64,000 nucleotides of DNA from Bacteroides sp. UBA7333 (GTDB lineage Bacteria; Bacteroidota; Bacteroidia; Bacteroidales; Bacteroidaceae), in contig DKPN01000067.1 of assembly GCA_002471195.1 (NCBI GenBank), positions 57,302 to 121,301 of the forward strand, written 5' to 3'. Of the stretch, positions 1 to 8,877 are shown piece after piece. The notes below the pieces were generated by a model. That model saw nothing but the letters and a program-made list of their open reading frames with translations, made no database searches and was not told where the DNA came from. Within the stretch, counting starts at the first letter, position 1. Each line of letters starts with the position of its first letter. The translations under genes and the position numbers were made by a program.

Positions 1-590
1 AAATTGTTGGTAGCAAACAGGTAGGTGGCGCTCGTCAGTATATCCCTTTGAAGGTAAATGCAGCGAACGTAATGCCTATTATCTTTGCTCAAGCTATAAT
101 GTTTATTCCAATTGCATTTATTGGTTATTCTAATAATTCAGCAAGTGGAGTAGCACATGCATTAGTAGATCATACAGGATTTTGGTATAACTTCATCTTC
201 GCTGTCATGATTATATTGTTTACGTATTTCTATACTGCAATAACAATTAATCCAACTCAGATGGCTGAAGATATGAAACGTAATAATGGTTTTATCCCAG
301 GAATTAAGCCAGGAAAGCAAACTGCCGAATACATTGACACTATCATGTCACGTATCACTTTGCCAGGTTCGTTTTTCTTAGCTCTTATCGCTATCATGCC
401 AGCTTTTGCAGGTTATTTTGGTGTAAAAGCTGAATTTGCTCAATTCTTCGGTGGAACTTCATTATTGATTCTTGTTGGTGTAGTTCTTGATACACTACAA
501 CAGGTTGAAAGTCATTTAATGATGAGACATTATGATGGCTTATTAAAATCTGGACGTATCAAGGGTCGCGCAGGAGTAGCTGCTTATTAA
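1..590 (+). CDS. secY: Protein translocase subunit SecY, 3' part (5' end outside window)
   Basis: The reading frame is open from base 3 and covers about the last 195 residues of SecY, the membrane channel of the Sec translocon that works with SecE/SecG and SecA or the ribosome. The visible part begins with the conserved stretch QVGGARQYIPLKVNAANVMP that precedes transmembrane helix 8 and includes the last three membrane helices. The C-terminal tail HLMMRHYDGLLKSGR is typical of SecY. Only the 5' truncation by the window edge is unusual. The gene is followed after 13 bp by map, as in Bacteroidetes spc operons, where secY sits after rplO. An internal TTG at base 48 is not the true start. Confidence 0.97.
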   Translation, partial: IVGSKQVGGARQYIPLKVNAANVMPIIFAQAIMFIPIAFIGYSNNSASGVAHALVDHTGFWYNFIFAVMIILFTYFYTAITINPTQMAEDMKRNNGFIPGIKPGKQTAEYIDTIMSRITLPGSFFLALIAIMPAFAGYFGVKAEFAQFFGGTSLLILVGVVLDTLQQVESHLMMRHYDGLLKSGRIKGRAGVAAY

Positions 591-603
591 TTCTTTTTTA
601 GAA

Positions 604-1401
604 ATGATATTTCTTAAAACTGAAGAAGAGATAGAATTACTTCGACAAAGTAATTTGCTTGTGGGTAAAACCTTGGCAGAAGTTGCAAAACTAATCAAAC
701 CTGGAGTCACTACTCTAGAACTTGATAAAGCTGCCGAGGAGTTTATCCGTGACAATGGTGCTATTCCTACTTTTAAAGGCTTTCCCAATCATTGCGGACA
801 AGCATTTCCTGCAACTTTATGTACCTCTGTTAATGAACAAGTTGTACATGGTATACCCAATAATACCATTTTGAAAGACGGAGATGTTGTATCAGTTGAT
901 TGTGGTGTTTTTATGAATGGATTTTGTGGTGATTCTGCTTATACATTTTGTGTAGGCGATGTTGCCGAAGAAATTAAGAAGTTATTAAAAACAACCAAAG
1001 AAGCCTTATATAAAGGAATAGAAAATGCTGTTGTCGGCAAACGAATAGGTGACATAGGTTATGCTATTCAAAATTATTGCGAATCAAATTCATATGGAGT
1101 TGTACGCGAATTTGTAGGTCATGGCATTGGCCATGAAATGCACGAAGAACCTCAAGTTCCTAATTTTGGACGTCGTGGTACCGGTACGCTACTAAAAAAA
1201 GGATTATGCATAGCAATAGAGCCCATGATTACAATGGGCGATAAGCAAGTTATAATGGAGAATGACGGTTGGACTGTTAGAACAAGAGATCGCAAAATAG
1301 CCGCTCATTTTGAGCATACTATAGCAATCAATACAGGTAAAGCTGATATACTTTCTTCGTTTGAATTTATAGAACAAGTTTTAGGAAATAAAGATATTTG
1401 A
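604..1401 (+). CDS. map: Methionine aminopeptidase, type I
   Basis: Cytosolic metallo-aminopeptidase that removes the initiator Met from nascent proteins. The 265-residue length fits type I MetAP. The metal and catalytic residues are visible in order: His in VVHGIP, Asp in VDCGVF, Asp in GDSAYTF, His in GHGIGHEMHEEP, Glu in AIEPM and Glu in EHTIA. It lies 13 bp after secY and 1 bp before infA, so it is translated within the ribosomal operon. The secY-map-infA order is shared by Bacteroidetes and many Firmicutes. Confidence 0.97.
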   Translation: MIFLKTEEEIELLRQSNLLVGKTLAEVAKLIKPGVTTLELDKAAEEFIRDNGAIPTFKGFPNHCGQAFPATLCTSVNEQVVHGIPNNTILKDGDVVSVDCGVFMNGFCGDSAYTFCVGDVAEEIKKLLKTTKEALYKGIENAVVGKRIGDIGYAIQNYCESNSYGVVREFVGHGIGHEMHEEPQVPNFGRRGTGTLLKKGLCIAIEPMITMGDKQVIMENDGWTVRTRDRKIAAHFEHTIAINTGKADILSSFEFIEQVLGNKDI

Positions 1402-1402
1402 T

Positions 1403-1621
1403 ATGGCAAAGCAATCTGCAATAGAACAAGATGGAGTGATAGTTGAAGCATTGTCAAACGCAATGTTTCGAGTAGAATTGGAAAATGGACATGAAATTAC
1501 TGCTCATATTTCTGGTAAAATGAGAATGCATTACATTAAAATATTACCAGGTGATAAAGTAAGAGTTGAAATGTCTCCTTACGACCTATCGAAAGGTAGA
1601 ATTGTATTTAGATATAAATAA
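1403..1621 (+). CDS. infA: Translation initiation factor IF-1
   Basis: 72-residue single OB-fold protein. It binds the 30S A site and helps IF2 and IF3 in start-site selection. Recognisable elements are the N-terminal MAKQSAIEQDG, the central NAMFRVELENGHEI and the C-terminal YDLSKGRIVFRYK. It starts 1 bp after the map stop codon and is followed by rpmJ after 8 bp. Standard length, nothing odd. Confidence 0.97.
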   Translation: MAKQSAIEQDGVIVEALSNAMFRVELENGHEITAHISGKMRMHYIKILPGDKVRVEMSPYDLSKGRIVFRYK

Positions 1622-1629
1622 ATTAAGAT

Positions 1630-1746
1630 ATGAAAGTAAGAGCATCATTAAAAAAACGTACGCCAGAGTGTAAGATCGTAAGACGTAATGGCCGTTTGTA
1701 TGTTATTAACAAGAAAAATCCTAAGTATAAACAACGTCAAGGATAA
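1630..1746 (+). CDS. rpmJ: 50S ribosomal protein L36 (bL36), zinc-free form
   Basis: 38-codon gene: ATG at 1630, TAA at 1744. The protein starts MKVRASLKKRTPECK and ends NPKYKQRQG, both diagnostic of L36. The zinc-binding Cys/Cys/Cys/His set of the classical form is mostly absent. Only Cys14 remains; the other positions carry Thr/Pro, Asn and Tyr, so this is the zinc-independent (C-) form. Position between infA and rpsM is canonical. Confidence 0.96.
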   Translation: MKVRASLKKRTPECKIVRRNGRLYVINKKNPKYKQRQG

Positions 1747-1779
1747 TTTATTATTTTTGCAAAAAAAATAATTTAGTAT

Positions 1780-2160
1780 ATGGCTATAAGAATAGTTGGT
1801 GTAGATTTACCTCAAAACAAAAGAGGTGAAATAGCGTTGACCTATGTATATGGTATAGGTCGTAGTAGTGCAGCTAAAATTTTGGATCAAGCTGGCATTG
1901 ACAAAGATATCAAAGTTAAAGACTGGACTGATGATCAGGCTGCTAAGATTCGTGAGATTATTGGAGCAGACTATAAAGTTGAAGGTGATCTTCGTTCTGA
2001 AATCCAATTGAACATTAAACGTTTAATGGATATTGGTTGTTATAGAGGTGTGCGTCACCGTATTGGTTTGCCTGTAAGAGGTCAAAGCACTAAGAACAAC
2101 GCACGTACTCGTAAGGGAAGAAAGAAAACCGTTGCTAATAAGAAAAAAGCTACTAAATAA
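1780..2160 (+). CDS. rpsM: 30S ribosomal protein S13 (uS13)
   Basis: 126-residue S13, a 30S head protein that contacts tRNA and bridges to the 50S subunit. It begins MAIRIVGVDLPQNKR and contains the conserved CYRGVRHRIGLPVRGQ segment and TRKGRKKTV near the Lys-rich C terminus. It lies 33 bp after rpmJ and 11 bp before rpsK. Length is normal. Confidence 0.98.
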   Translation: MAIRIVGVDLPQNKRGEIALTYVYGIGRSSAAKILDQAGIDKDIKVKDWTDDQAAKIREIIGADYKVEGDLRSEIQLNIKRLMDIGCYRGVRHRIGLPVRGQSTKNNARTRKGRKKTVANKKKATK

Positions 2161-2171
2161 TAATTGTTGAT

Positions 2172-2561
2172 ATGGCAAAGAAAACAGTTGCAGCAAAAAA
2201 GAGAAATGTGAAAGTAGACGCTAATGGACAATTACACGTTCATTCATCTTTCAACAATATTATTGTTTCTCTTGCAAACAGTGAAGGGCAGATCATCTCT
2301 TGGTCTTCTGCTGGAAAAATGGGATTTAGAGGTTCTAAAAAGAACACTCCTTATGCAGCACAAATGGCTGCACAAGATTGTGCTAAAATAGCATTCGATC
2401 TTGGTTTGAGAAAGGTAAAAGCTTATGTTAAAGGACCAGGTAACGGACGTGAGTCAGCTATCCGTACAATCCATGGTGCAGGTATCGAAGTAACAGAAAT
2501 CGTTGATGTTACTCCATTGCCACACAATGGTTGTCGTCCTCCAAAAAGACGTAGAGTTTAA
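2172..2561 (+). CDS. rpsK: 30S ribosomal protein S11 (uS11)
   Basis: 129-residue S11, located in the 30S platform. Typical elements are ATFN-like SSFNNIIVSLAN, SAGKMGFRGSKKNTPYAAQ, KGPGNGRESAIR and the C-terminal PLPHNGCRPPKRRRV. Follows rpsM by 11 bp. The gap to rpsD (117 bp) is larger than the other gaps in the operon and contains a small GATTAC/GTAATC stem (2601-2627). Confidence 0.98.
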   Translation: MAKKTVAAKKRNVKVDANGQLHVHSSFNNIIVSLANSEGQIISWSSAGKMGFRGSKKNTPYAAQMAAQDCAKIAFDLGLRKVKAYVKGPGNGRESAIRTIHGAGIEVTEIVDVTPLPHNGCRPPKRRRV

Positions 2562-2678
2562 TAATTACCTTTAATAATAAGATACTTGATTTTGTTTTTG
2601 GATTACATCTTTTTCTTCTCTGTAATCGCGGCTGTAACAAATTGAGTATACGAAAAAAACAATTTAATATTTAAAGAA

Positions 2679-3284
2679 ATGGCTAGATATACTGGACCAA
2701 AATCAAGAATCGCCCGTAAGTTTGGTGAAGGAATCTTTGGAGCTGATAAAGTTTTATCAAAAAAGAACTATCCTCCCGGACAACATGGTAATTCAAGAAA
2801 AAGAAAAACTTCAGAATATGGTATACAGTTGCGCGAAAAGCAAAAAGCAAAATATACTTATGGAGTTTTAGAGAAGCAATTCCGTAACTTGTTCGAAAAA
2901 GCAGCTACTGCAAAAGGTATTACCGGTGAGGTACTACTTCAATTGTTAGAAGCTCGTTTAGATAACATCGTTTACCGTTTAGGTATTGCTCCTACACGTG
3001 CTGCTGCTCGTCAATTAGTAAGCCACAAGCATGTTACTGTTGATGGTAAAGTTGTAAATATTCCTTCATATGCTGTTAAACCAGGCCAATTAGTTGGTGT
3101 TCGTGAAAGATCTAAATCTTTAGAAGTAGTAGCTAACTCACTAACAGGTTTCAATCACAGCAAATATCCATGGTTAGAGTGGGACGAAACTACGAAAGTA
3201 GGTAAATTGCTTCACACACCTGAGCGTGCAGATATTCCTGAGAATATTAAAGAGCATTTGATCGTTGAATTGTATTCTAAATAA
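2679..3284 (+). CDS. rpsD: 30S ribosomal protein S4 (uS4)
   Basis: 201-residue S4, a primary 16S rRNA binder of the 30S body. It begins MARYTGPKSRIARKFGEG, has the KNYPPGQHG motif, and contains an S4 RNA-binding domain at about residues 90-150 (LDNIVYRLGIAPTRAAARQL). It is followed by rpoA after 11 bp, as in alpha operons. In E. coli, S4 represses its own operon. Whether the 117-bp leader here has such a site cannot be judged by eye. Confidence 0.98.
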   Translation: MARYTGPKSRIARKFGEGIFGADKVLSKKNYPPGQHGNSRKRKTSEYGIQLREKQKAKYTYGVLEKQFRNLFEKAATAKGITGEVLLQLLEARLDNIVYRLGIAPTRAAARQLVSHKHVTVDGKVVNIPSYAVKPGQLVGVRERSKSLEVVANSLTGFNHSKYPWLEWDETTKVGKLLHTPERADIPENIKEHLIVELYSK

Positions 3285-3295
3285 TAATTAATTTC

Positions 3296-4288
3296 ATGGC
3301 GATATTAGCATTTCAAAAACCTGATAAAGTTTTAATGTTGGAAGCGGATCAAAAATTCGGTAAATTCGAATTCCGTCCGCTAGAACCCGGGTTCGGTATT
3401 ACTGTAGGTAATGCTTTGCGCCGTATTCTTCTTTCATCATTAGAAGGTTTTGCTATCACTACTATTAAAATAGAAGGTGTTGAGCATGAGTTTTCTAGTG
3501 TACCAGGCGTAAAAGAAGATGTGACCAACATTATCTTGAATCTAAAACAAGTTAGATTCAAACAAGTAGTAGAAGAATTCGAAAGTGAGAAAGTTAGCAT
3601 TACGATCGAGAATTCAAGTGAATTTAAAGCAGGTGACATAGGTAAGTATTTGACTGGATTTGAAGTGTTAAATCCTGAATTAGTTATTTGCCATTTAGAT
3701 GCCAAAGCGACTATGCAGATAGATATCACTATCAATAAAGGTCGTGGATATGTACCTGCTGACGAAAATCGTGAATATTGCACCGATGTTAATGTTATTG
3801 CTATCGATTCAATTTACACACCAATCCGCAACGTAAAGTATAGCATAGAAAACTTCCGTGTTGAACAGAAGACTGACTATGAAAAATTAGTACTTGAAAT
3901 TGCAACTGATGGTTCCATACATCCGAAGGATGCTTTGAAAGAAGCAGCTAAAATTCTTATTCACCACTTTATGTTATTCTCAGATGAGAAAATCACTCTC
4001 GAGACTACTGACATTGATGGTAATGAAGAATTCGATGAAGAGGTACTTCATATGCGTCAATTATTGAAAACTAAACTTGTTGACATGGATCTTTCTGTAC
4101 GCGCACTTAACTGTTTGAAAGCGGCAGATGTTGAAACATTAGGTGATTTAGTTCAATTCAATAAAACTGACTTATTGAAGTTCAGAAACTTCGGAAAGAA
4201 ATCGCTTACCGAGCTTGATGATTTGCTGGAAGGTCTGAATCTGTCGTTTGGAACCGATATTTCTAAATTTAAATTAGATAAAGAATAA
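3296..4288 (+). CDS. rpoA: DNA-directed RNA polymerase subunit alpha
   Basis: 330 residues. The N-terminal domain for dimerisation and assembly (about 1-235) contains EPGFGITVGNALRRILLSS, and a flexible linker follows. The C-terminal domain (about 255-320) has LSVRALNCLKAADVETLGDL and FRNFGKKSLTELDDLL, the helices that contact UP elements and activators. Length is normal. It lies between rpsD (11 bp) and rplQ (3 bp). Confidence 0.98.
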   Translation: MAILAFQKPDKVLMLEADQKFGKFEFRPLEPGFGITVGNALRRILLSSLEGFAITTIKIEGVEHEFSSVPGVKEDVTNIILNLKQVRFKQVVEEFESEKVSITIENSSEFKAGDIGKYLTGFEVLNPELVICHLDAKATMQIDITINKGRGYVPADENREYCTDVNVIAIDSIYTPIRNVKYSIENFRVEQKTDYEKLVLEIATDGSIHPKDALKEAAKILIHHFMLFSDEKITLETTDIDGNEEFDEEVLHMRQLLKTKLVDMDLSVRALNCLKAADVETLGDLVQFNKTDLLKFRNFGKKSLTELDDLLEGLNLSFGTDISKFKLDKE

Positions 4289-4291
4289 AAA

Positions 4292-4768
4292 ATGAGACAT
4301 AATAAAAAATTCAATCATTTAGGTCGTACTGCTTCTCATAGAAGTGCTATGTTGTCTAATATGGCATGTTCTTTGATTAAGCACAAAAGAATCACTACGA
4401 CTGTAGCGAAGGCTAAAGCTTTGAAAAAATTTGTTGAGCCTTTGATTACAAAATCTAAAGAAGACACTACTAACTCACGTCGTGTTGTATTTAGCAATTT
4501 ACAAGACAAATTTGCAGTTACAGAACTTTTCAAAGAAATTTCTGTTAAAATTGCAGATCGTCCAGGTGGTTACACTCGTATTATCAAAACAGGTAATCGT
4601 TTAGGTGATAACGCTGAAATGTGTTTCATTGAACTAGTTGACTACAACGAGAACATGGCGAAAGATAAAGTTGCTAAAAAAGCTACACGTACTCGTCGTT
4701 CTAAGAAAGCTGTTGAAGCTGCTCCTGCTGTAGAAACTCCTGCAACTGAAGAACCAAAAGCTGAATAA
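4292..4768 (+). CDS. rplQ: 50S ribosomal protein L17 (bL17)
   Basis: 158 residues. It begins MRHNKKFNHLGRTASHRSAM; the core (about 1-118) is standard L17 ending at ELVDYNE. An additional C-terminal tail of about 35 residues is rich in Lys, Ala, Pro and Glu, a common extension in Bacteroidetes L17. It is the last gene of the ribosomal operon, 26 bp before a strong terminator hairpin. Confidence 0.97.
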   Translation: MRHNKKFNHLGRTASHRSAMLSNMACSLIKHKRITTTVAKAKALKKFVEPLITKSKEDTTNSRRVVFSNLQDKFAVTELFKEISVKIADRPGGYTRIIKTGNRLGDNAEMCFIELVDYNENMAKDKVAKKATRTRRSKKAVEAAPAVETPATEEPKAE

Positions 4769-4794
4769 TACCAATTATTTCCATATAGCTAAGC

Positions 4795-4823
4795 AAAGGT
4801 CACTCTTAATAAGAGTGACCTTT
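4795..4823 (+). terminator. Terminator of the ribosomal operon
   Basis: Perfect 13-bp inverted repeat AAAGGTCACTCTT / AAGAGTGACCTTT with a 3-nt loop, followed by ATTATTTT. It sits just after rplQ and before a gene on the opposite strand. Confidence 0.9.
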
Positions 4824-4861
4824 ATTATTTTGTATCCTATCGATATTTAGATGGTATAAGC

Positions 4862-6673
4862 TTAATCTATAATAGCTATACCCATTTTCTTCATTAAAAA
4901 GCATGCATTCATATTTTGTGCAATGCCCTCTCTCATTTTATATTTAAACTCCAGTTCATCTAATATAATGTCGGCCTCGAAGCAATAATTGCTGATGTTG
5001 TTTGTGAATTTAGTTTTTAGTTCACCCAACATTAAATCATGAGTTGCTATAATGCCATTCGATTTAAGTTTAATGAATTGCTCAATCAATGCCAACGATC
5101 CCCGTTGTTTATCTATAGAATTTGTTCCTTTCAGTATTTCATCCAGTATAATAAACATCTCTTGCCCATTTGCGAGCAAATCGATAATCAATTTCAGTCG
5201 TTTTAATTCAGCATAGAAATACGATTCACTATCTTTCAATGAATCGCTTGTACGAAGACTTGTAATTAATTTAGCCGGATAAACCTCCATCTCTTTCGCC
5301 CAAACCGGTAGGCCCATACATGCTAGGAGATAATTAACTCCAATGGTTCGTAAGTAAGTACTTTTGCCTGCCATATTGGCTCCGGTTATGATATTAAAAT
5401 ATTCACGTTTCGTCATATCAATATCATTGCAAACACATTTGTCACGATGCATCAACGGATGGCCGAGCCCTTTTCCAATACAAACAAAAGGTTGAGTGCT
5501 GATTTTTGCATATACATATTCCGGATGATTAAATGCAAAATTTGCCAACGAATTGTATGCATCCATCTCACCAATAGCATTCAACCACCTCGATATTTCA
5601 TTACCATATTTTGTTTTCCATCTTTCTATTTTCATCATTTGGTATAGTTCCCAGAAGCATAATCCATTTAATAATAGATTCACTAAAACATTATTTCTTT
5701 GGTCTAACGTGTGCATCTCTTTCGCCAACTGCCCTATTATATCTGCGGCATTTATACTATCTACTTTCAGTGCATTCTTTATTTTTATCAAGTTTGTTGA
5801 TGTGAATTTCTGTCTATTTACGATTTCAATCAATTGCGCATAAGTTGACAATATGTCCAGCTTTCTCCCGTACTGCGATTGAATCTTGCTAATCCGACGT
5901 GTAAAGGCGATGCTAACACATATCAAACTACAAAACACAAACGAAAAGTAGCTAATCGACAAAACCTCGAAGTATGCCAATAGTAGCATTGCAGCGTTTA
6001 ATAACAGTGCTGTATAAGGTAATAACCTTAATAAAGGCTTACGATAGAAACTACTTTTCGATTTAGCCCATGAAGTTATTTCTTCCTCATCTGCTTTCTT
6101 TCCCTTATACAAAAGGCCTATTGTGTTGAAATGTTGTCTGAAATCAATGCTATCTGTTAACTCTTTCACAGCTGCTTGCCTCTTTTCTATTTCCTCTTTA
6201 TTTTCGAGATGGTGTTGCAGTTCATATGCCAACATCCGTTTGCCCATCGTAGTACATGTTCTGTTGATGTACTGAAATAGAGAATTGTCGCCAAATACAT
6301 CTAAATCGAAAGTATACAAATGCTTTGAATCGATAAATTCATTTCCATTCTCCAGGTCCCTGAAATCATAATCCAACAACCGTATCTCTTTTTCGTTGAT
6401 ATCCCGCTGTTTTTCCCAGTAATCTTTTTCATAAAATAGTTGGCTATGATATTTTGATGTAGCCACAAATATTATTATACTTCCTACTATTACAGGTAAT
6501 ACATATTGCCATCCCATGTCCCAAGTAAATACAATAGATGCGATTGCAGCTACAAACATAAGAAGCTTAAGAGTTCCGATGCGATGTATTTGTTTGCGTT
6601 TGTGTTTTATCTTCACCGTACTTTCTTTTACTCGTTGACGGTATAGTTCAGTTAGTTGATTCTCGTTTTTCAT
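4862..6673 (-). CDS. Membrane-anchored MutS-like ATPase
   Basis: 603 residues from ATG at 6673; the longer frame starts with TTG at 6691, inside a promoter -7 box, so it is rejected. The C-terminal domain is the MutS ATPase domain: Walker A GANMAGKST (about residue 430), Walker B MFIILDEIL followed by KGTNS, and the switch His in ATHD. The mismatch-recognition and connector domains of MutS are absent. The N-terminal half instead has two pairs of hydrophobic helices (about 35-75 and 215-260), so the protein is probably membrane-bound. The middle (about 280-400) resembles the helical lever/core region of MutS. Its job is unknown; it should not be called a mismatch repair protein. Single gene, convergent with the ribosomal operon. 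Confidence 0.85.
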   Translation of the reverse strand: MKNENQLTELYRQRVKESTVKIKHKRKQIHRIGTLKLLMFVAAIASIVFTWDMGWQYVLPVIVGSIIIFVATSKYHSQLFYEKDYWEKQRDINEKEIRLLDYDFRDLENGNEFIDSKHLYTFDLDVFGDNSLFQYINRTCTTMGKRMLAYELQHHLENKEEIEKRQAAVKELTDSIDFRQHFNTIGLLYKGKKADEEEITSWAKSKSSFYRKPLLRLLPYTALLLNAAMLLLAYFEVLSISYFSFVFCSLICVSIAFTRRISKIQSQYGRKLDILSTYAQLIEIVNRQKFTSTNLIKIKNALKVDSINAADIIGQLAKEMHTLDQRNNVLVNLLLNGLCFWELYQMMKIERWKTKYGNEISRWLNAIGEMDAYNSLANFAFNHPEYVYAKISTQPFVCIGKGLGHPLMHRDKCVCNDIDMTKREYFNIITGANMAGKSTYLRTIGVNYLLACMGLPVWAKEMEVYPAKLITSLRTSDSLKDSESYFYAELKRLKLIIDLLANGQEMFIILDEILKGTNSIDKQRGSLALIEQFIKLKSNGIIATHDLMLGELKTKFTNNISNYCFEADIILDELEFKYKMREGIAQNMNACFLMKKMGIAIID

Positions 6674-6688
6674 ATTACAAATTTTGTT

Positions 6689-6696
6689 CAAATATA
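6689..6696 (-). promoter_or_regulatory. Candidate -7 box for the MutS-like gene
   Basis: On the minus strand TATATTTG matches the Bacteroidetes -7 consensus TAnnTTTG. It lies about 15 nt upstream of the chosen ATG (6673), which would give a very short leader. No convincing -33 TTTG at the normal distance. Confidence 0.4.
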
Positions 6697-6799
6697 ATCA
6701 TATCCCTCTAATTTTTTACATAGACACCTTAAATCGCCCCTTCAATGTAGCACTTCTAAATTATTAAATTGATCAGAATGATATTAATTGCTTTATTTT

Positions 6800-6830
6800 T
6801 TTGGATATTAAATCATTATTTATATATTGC
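6800..6830 (+). promoter_or_regulatory. Candidate promoter of the hut operon
   Basis: TTTG at 6800-6803 is followed after 19 bp by TATATTGC (6823-6830), a near match to TAnnTTTG. It would give a leader of about 50 nt before hutU. The -7 box is imperfect. Confidence 0.4.
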
Positions 6831-6885
6831 GACAACATAAATCTACTGTTGTAATGACAGATTGTAAACCTTATCACTCTTTGTT

Positions 6886-8877
6886 ATGAAAATAGCTTTA
6901 AGCAACACACTGCCCAAATACCCTTCGTTTGTAAAAGATATAAGGCGTGCTCCCGACCGTGGTTTTACCCTCACACCCGAACAAACATCCTTATCGTTGC
7001 GCAACGCCTTACGATATATTCCAAATGATCTACACTCCGTTATGGCCGAAGAGTTTTTAGATGAACTCCACAATTATGGGCGCATATATGGTTATAGATA
7101 TCGTCCCGAAGGCGATTTAAAAGCCCTTCCTATCGATTGCTATAGAGGTAATTGTATTGAAGGCAAAGCTTTTCAAGTGATGATTGATAATAATCTATGC
7201 TTCGATATAGCGCTTTATCCATACGAGTTGGTTACCTACGGAGAGACGGGGCAGGTTTGTCAAAACTGGATGCAATATCGTCTGATAAAAATGTATTTAG
7301 AAGAGTTGACTCAAGACCAAACCCTTGTTATCGAGTCGGGCCATCCTTTAGGACTTTTCAAATCGCATCCCAACGCTCCAAGAGTTATCATTACCAATGC
7401 TATGATGATAGGGATGTTCGACAATCCACACGATTGGCATACAGCCATGCAACTAGGTGTAGCCAATTATGGACAAATGACTGCCGGCGGATGGATGTAC
7501 ATCGGGCCTCAAGGCATTGTTCATGGCACCTTCAACACTCTCCTTAATGCAGGACGAATGAAATTAGGCATTCCACAAGATGGAGATTTGCGTGGATATC
7601 TGTTTGTCTCTTCAGGGTTGGGTGGCATGAGTGGCGCACAGCCCAAAGCTGCCGAAATAGCTGGTGCTGCCTGTATCATTGCCGAAGTCGATCTATCTCG
7701 AATTGAAACACGCTATCAACAAGGTTGGGTAGGCCACGTGGCCCATCAATGTGGTGAAGCCTTTGCTTTGGCGCATCAATCGATGCTCAACGGCCAACCT
7801 ATATCCATAGCTTATCATGGCAATATTGTCGATCTTCTTGACTATGCCGTTAAAAATAATGTGACCATTCATCTTTTGTCCGATCAAACTTCATGTCATG
7901 CTGTTTACGAAGGCGGTTACTGTCCGGTGCAGCTCACATTTGATGAACGTACCCAGATGTTGCACGATCGTCCAGAAATATTCAAACAGTTGGTCGACGA
8001 AACTTTGCATCGCCATTTCGAAGTCATTAAACAGTTGGTTCGCCGCGGAACTTACTTTTTTGATTATGGCAACTCCTTTATGAAAGCGATTTTCGATGCC
8101 GGTGTAATCGAAATTGCTCGCAACCCCAACGATGTGCAAAGTGGGTTTATCTGGCCTAGTTATGTAGAAGATATTATGGGCCCCGAACTATTTGATTATG
8201 GTTATGGCCCTTTTAGGTGGGTTTGTTTAAGTGGGCAGCATGACGATTTGGTAAAAACCGACCGTGCCGCTATGGAGTGCATCGACCCCAATCGTCGTGG
8301 CCAGGATATGGACAATTATAACTGGATACGTGATGCCGAAAAAAATAAATTGGTGGTGGGCACGCAAGCTCGCATTTTATATCAAGATGCCGAAGGGCGA
8401 TTAAAGATAGCCTTGCGATTCAATGAGATGGTTCGCAATGGCGAGGTAGGTCCTATCATGTTAGGACGCGACCATCACGATGTGAGTGGCACCGATTCTC
8501 CTTTTCGCGAAACATCCAATATTAAAGACGGAAGCAATATTATGGCAGATATGGCCGTGCAGTGTTTTGCCGGAAACTGTGCCCGAGGCATGAGCCTTGT
8601 TGCTTTGCATAATGGGGGTGGAGTAGGCATCGGCAAAGCTATTAACGGTGGGTTCGGAATGGTTTGCGATGGCAGTAATCGAGTTGATGAGATACTTCGC
8701 AGTGCCATGCTTTGGGATGTGATGGGGGGTGTAGCTCGTCGTTCGTGGGCCCGCAATCAACATGCCATGCAAACTACCCAAAACTTCAATAACAATCATC
8801 AAGCAGATTATCAAATAACAATGCCCTTCGTAGCCGATGAGCAATACATTAACCAACTAATCAACGAAAAACTATGA
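6886..8877 (+). CDS. hutU: Urocanate hydratase
   Basis: Second step of histidine degradation: urocanate plus water to 4-imidazolone-5-propanoate, using tightly bound NAD+ as electrophile. The 663 residues match the long Bacteroidetes/eukaryote form rather than the roughly 555-residue proteobacterial form. Conserved blocks are ESGHPLGLF, GGWMYIGPQGIVHGT, the NAD-binding SSGLGGMSGAQPKAAE, the Cys-containing CFAGNCARGMS and the Gly-rich HNGGGVGIGKAINGGFG. First gene of a five-gene operon; its stop overlaps the ftcD start by 4 bp. Confidence 0.97.
   Translation: MKIALSNTLPKYPSFVKDIRRAPDRGFTLTPEQTSLSLRNALRYIPNDLHSVMAEEFLDELHNYGRIYGYRYRPEGDLKALPIDCYRGNCIEGKAFQVMIDNNLCFDIALYPYELVTYGETGQVCQNWMQYRLIKMYLEELTQDQTLVIESGHPLGLFKSHPNAPRVIITNAMMIGMFDNPHDWHTAMQLGVANYGQMTAGGWMYIGPQGIVHGTFNTLLNAGRMKLGIPQDGDLRGYLFVSSGLGGMSGAQPKAAEIAGAACIIAEVDLSRIETRYQQGWVGHVAHQCGEAFALAHQSMLNGQPISIAYHGNIVDLLDYAVKNNVTIHLLSDQTSCHAVYEGGYCPVQLTFDERTQMLHDRPEIFKQLVDETLHRHFEVIKQLVRRGTYFFDYGNSFMKAIFDAGVIEIARNPNDVQSGFIWPSYVEDIMGPELFDYGYGPFRWVCLSGQHDDLVKTDRAAMECIDPNRRGQDMDNYNWIRDAEKNKLVVGTQARILYQDAEGRLKIALRFNEMVRNGEVGPIMLGRDHHDVSGTDSPFRETSNIKDGSNIMADMAVQCFAGNCARGMSLVALHNGGGVGIGKAINGGFGMVCDGSNRVDEILRSAMLWDVMGGVARRSWARNQHAMQTTQNFNNNHQADYQITMPFVADEQYINQLINEKL

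Noticed and set aside
1752..1759. TATTTTTG between rpmJ and rpsM as an internal promoter
   Set aside because: No -33 element at the right distance and located in a very A/T-rich spacer inside a continuous operon.
8461..8856. 131- and 93-codon minus-strand frames inside hutU
   Set aside because: Fully antisense to a highly conserved enzyme gene; composition typical of shadow frames.
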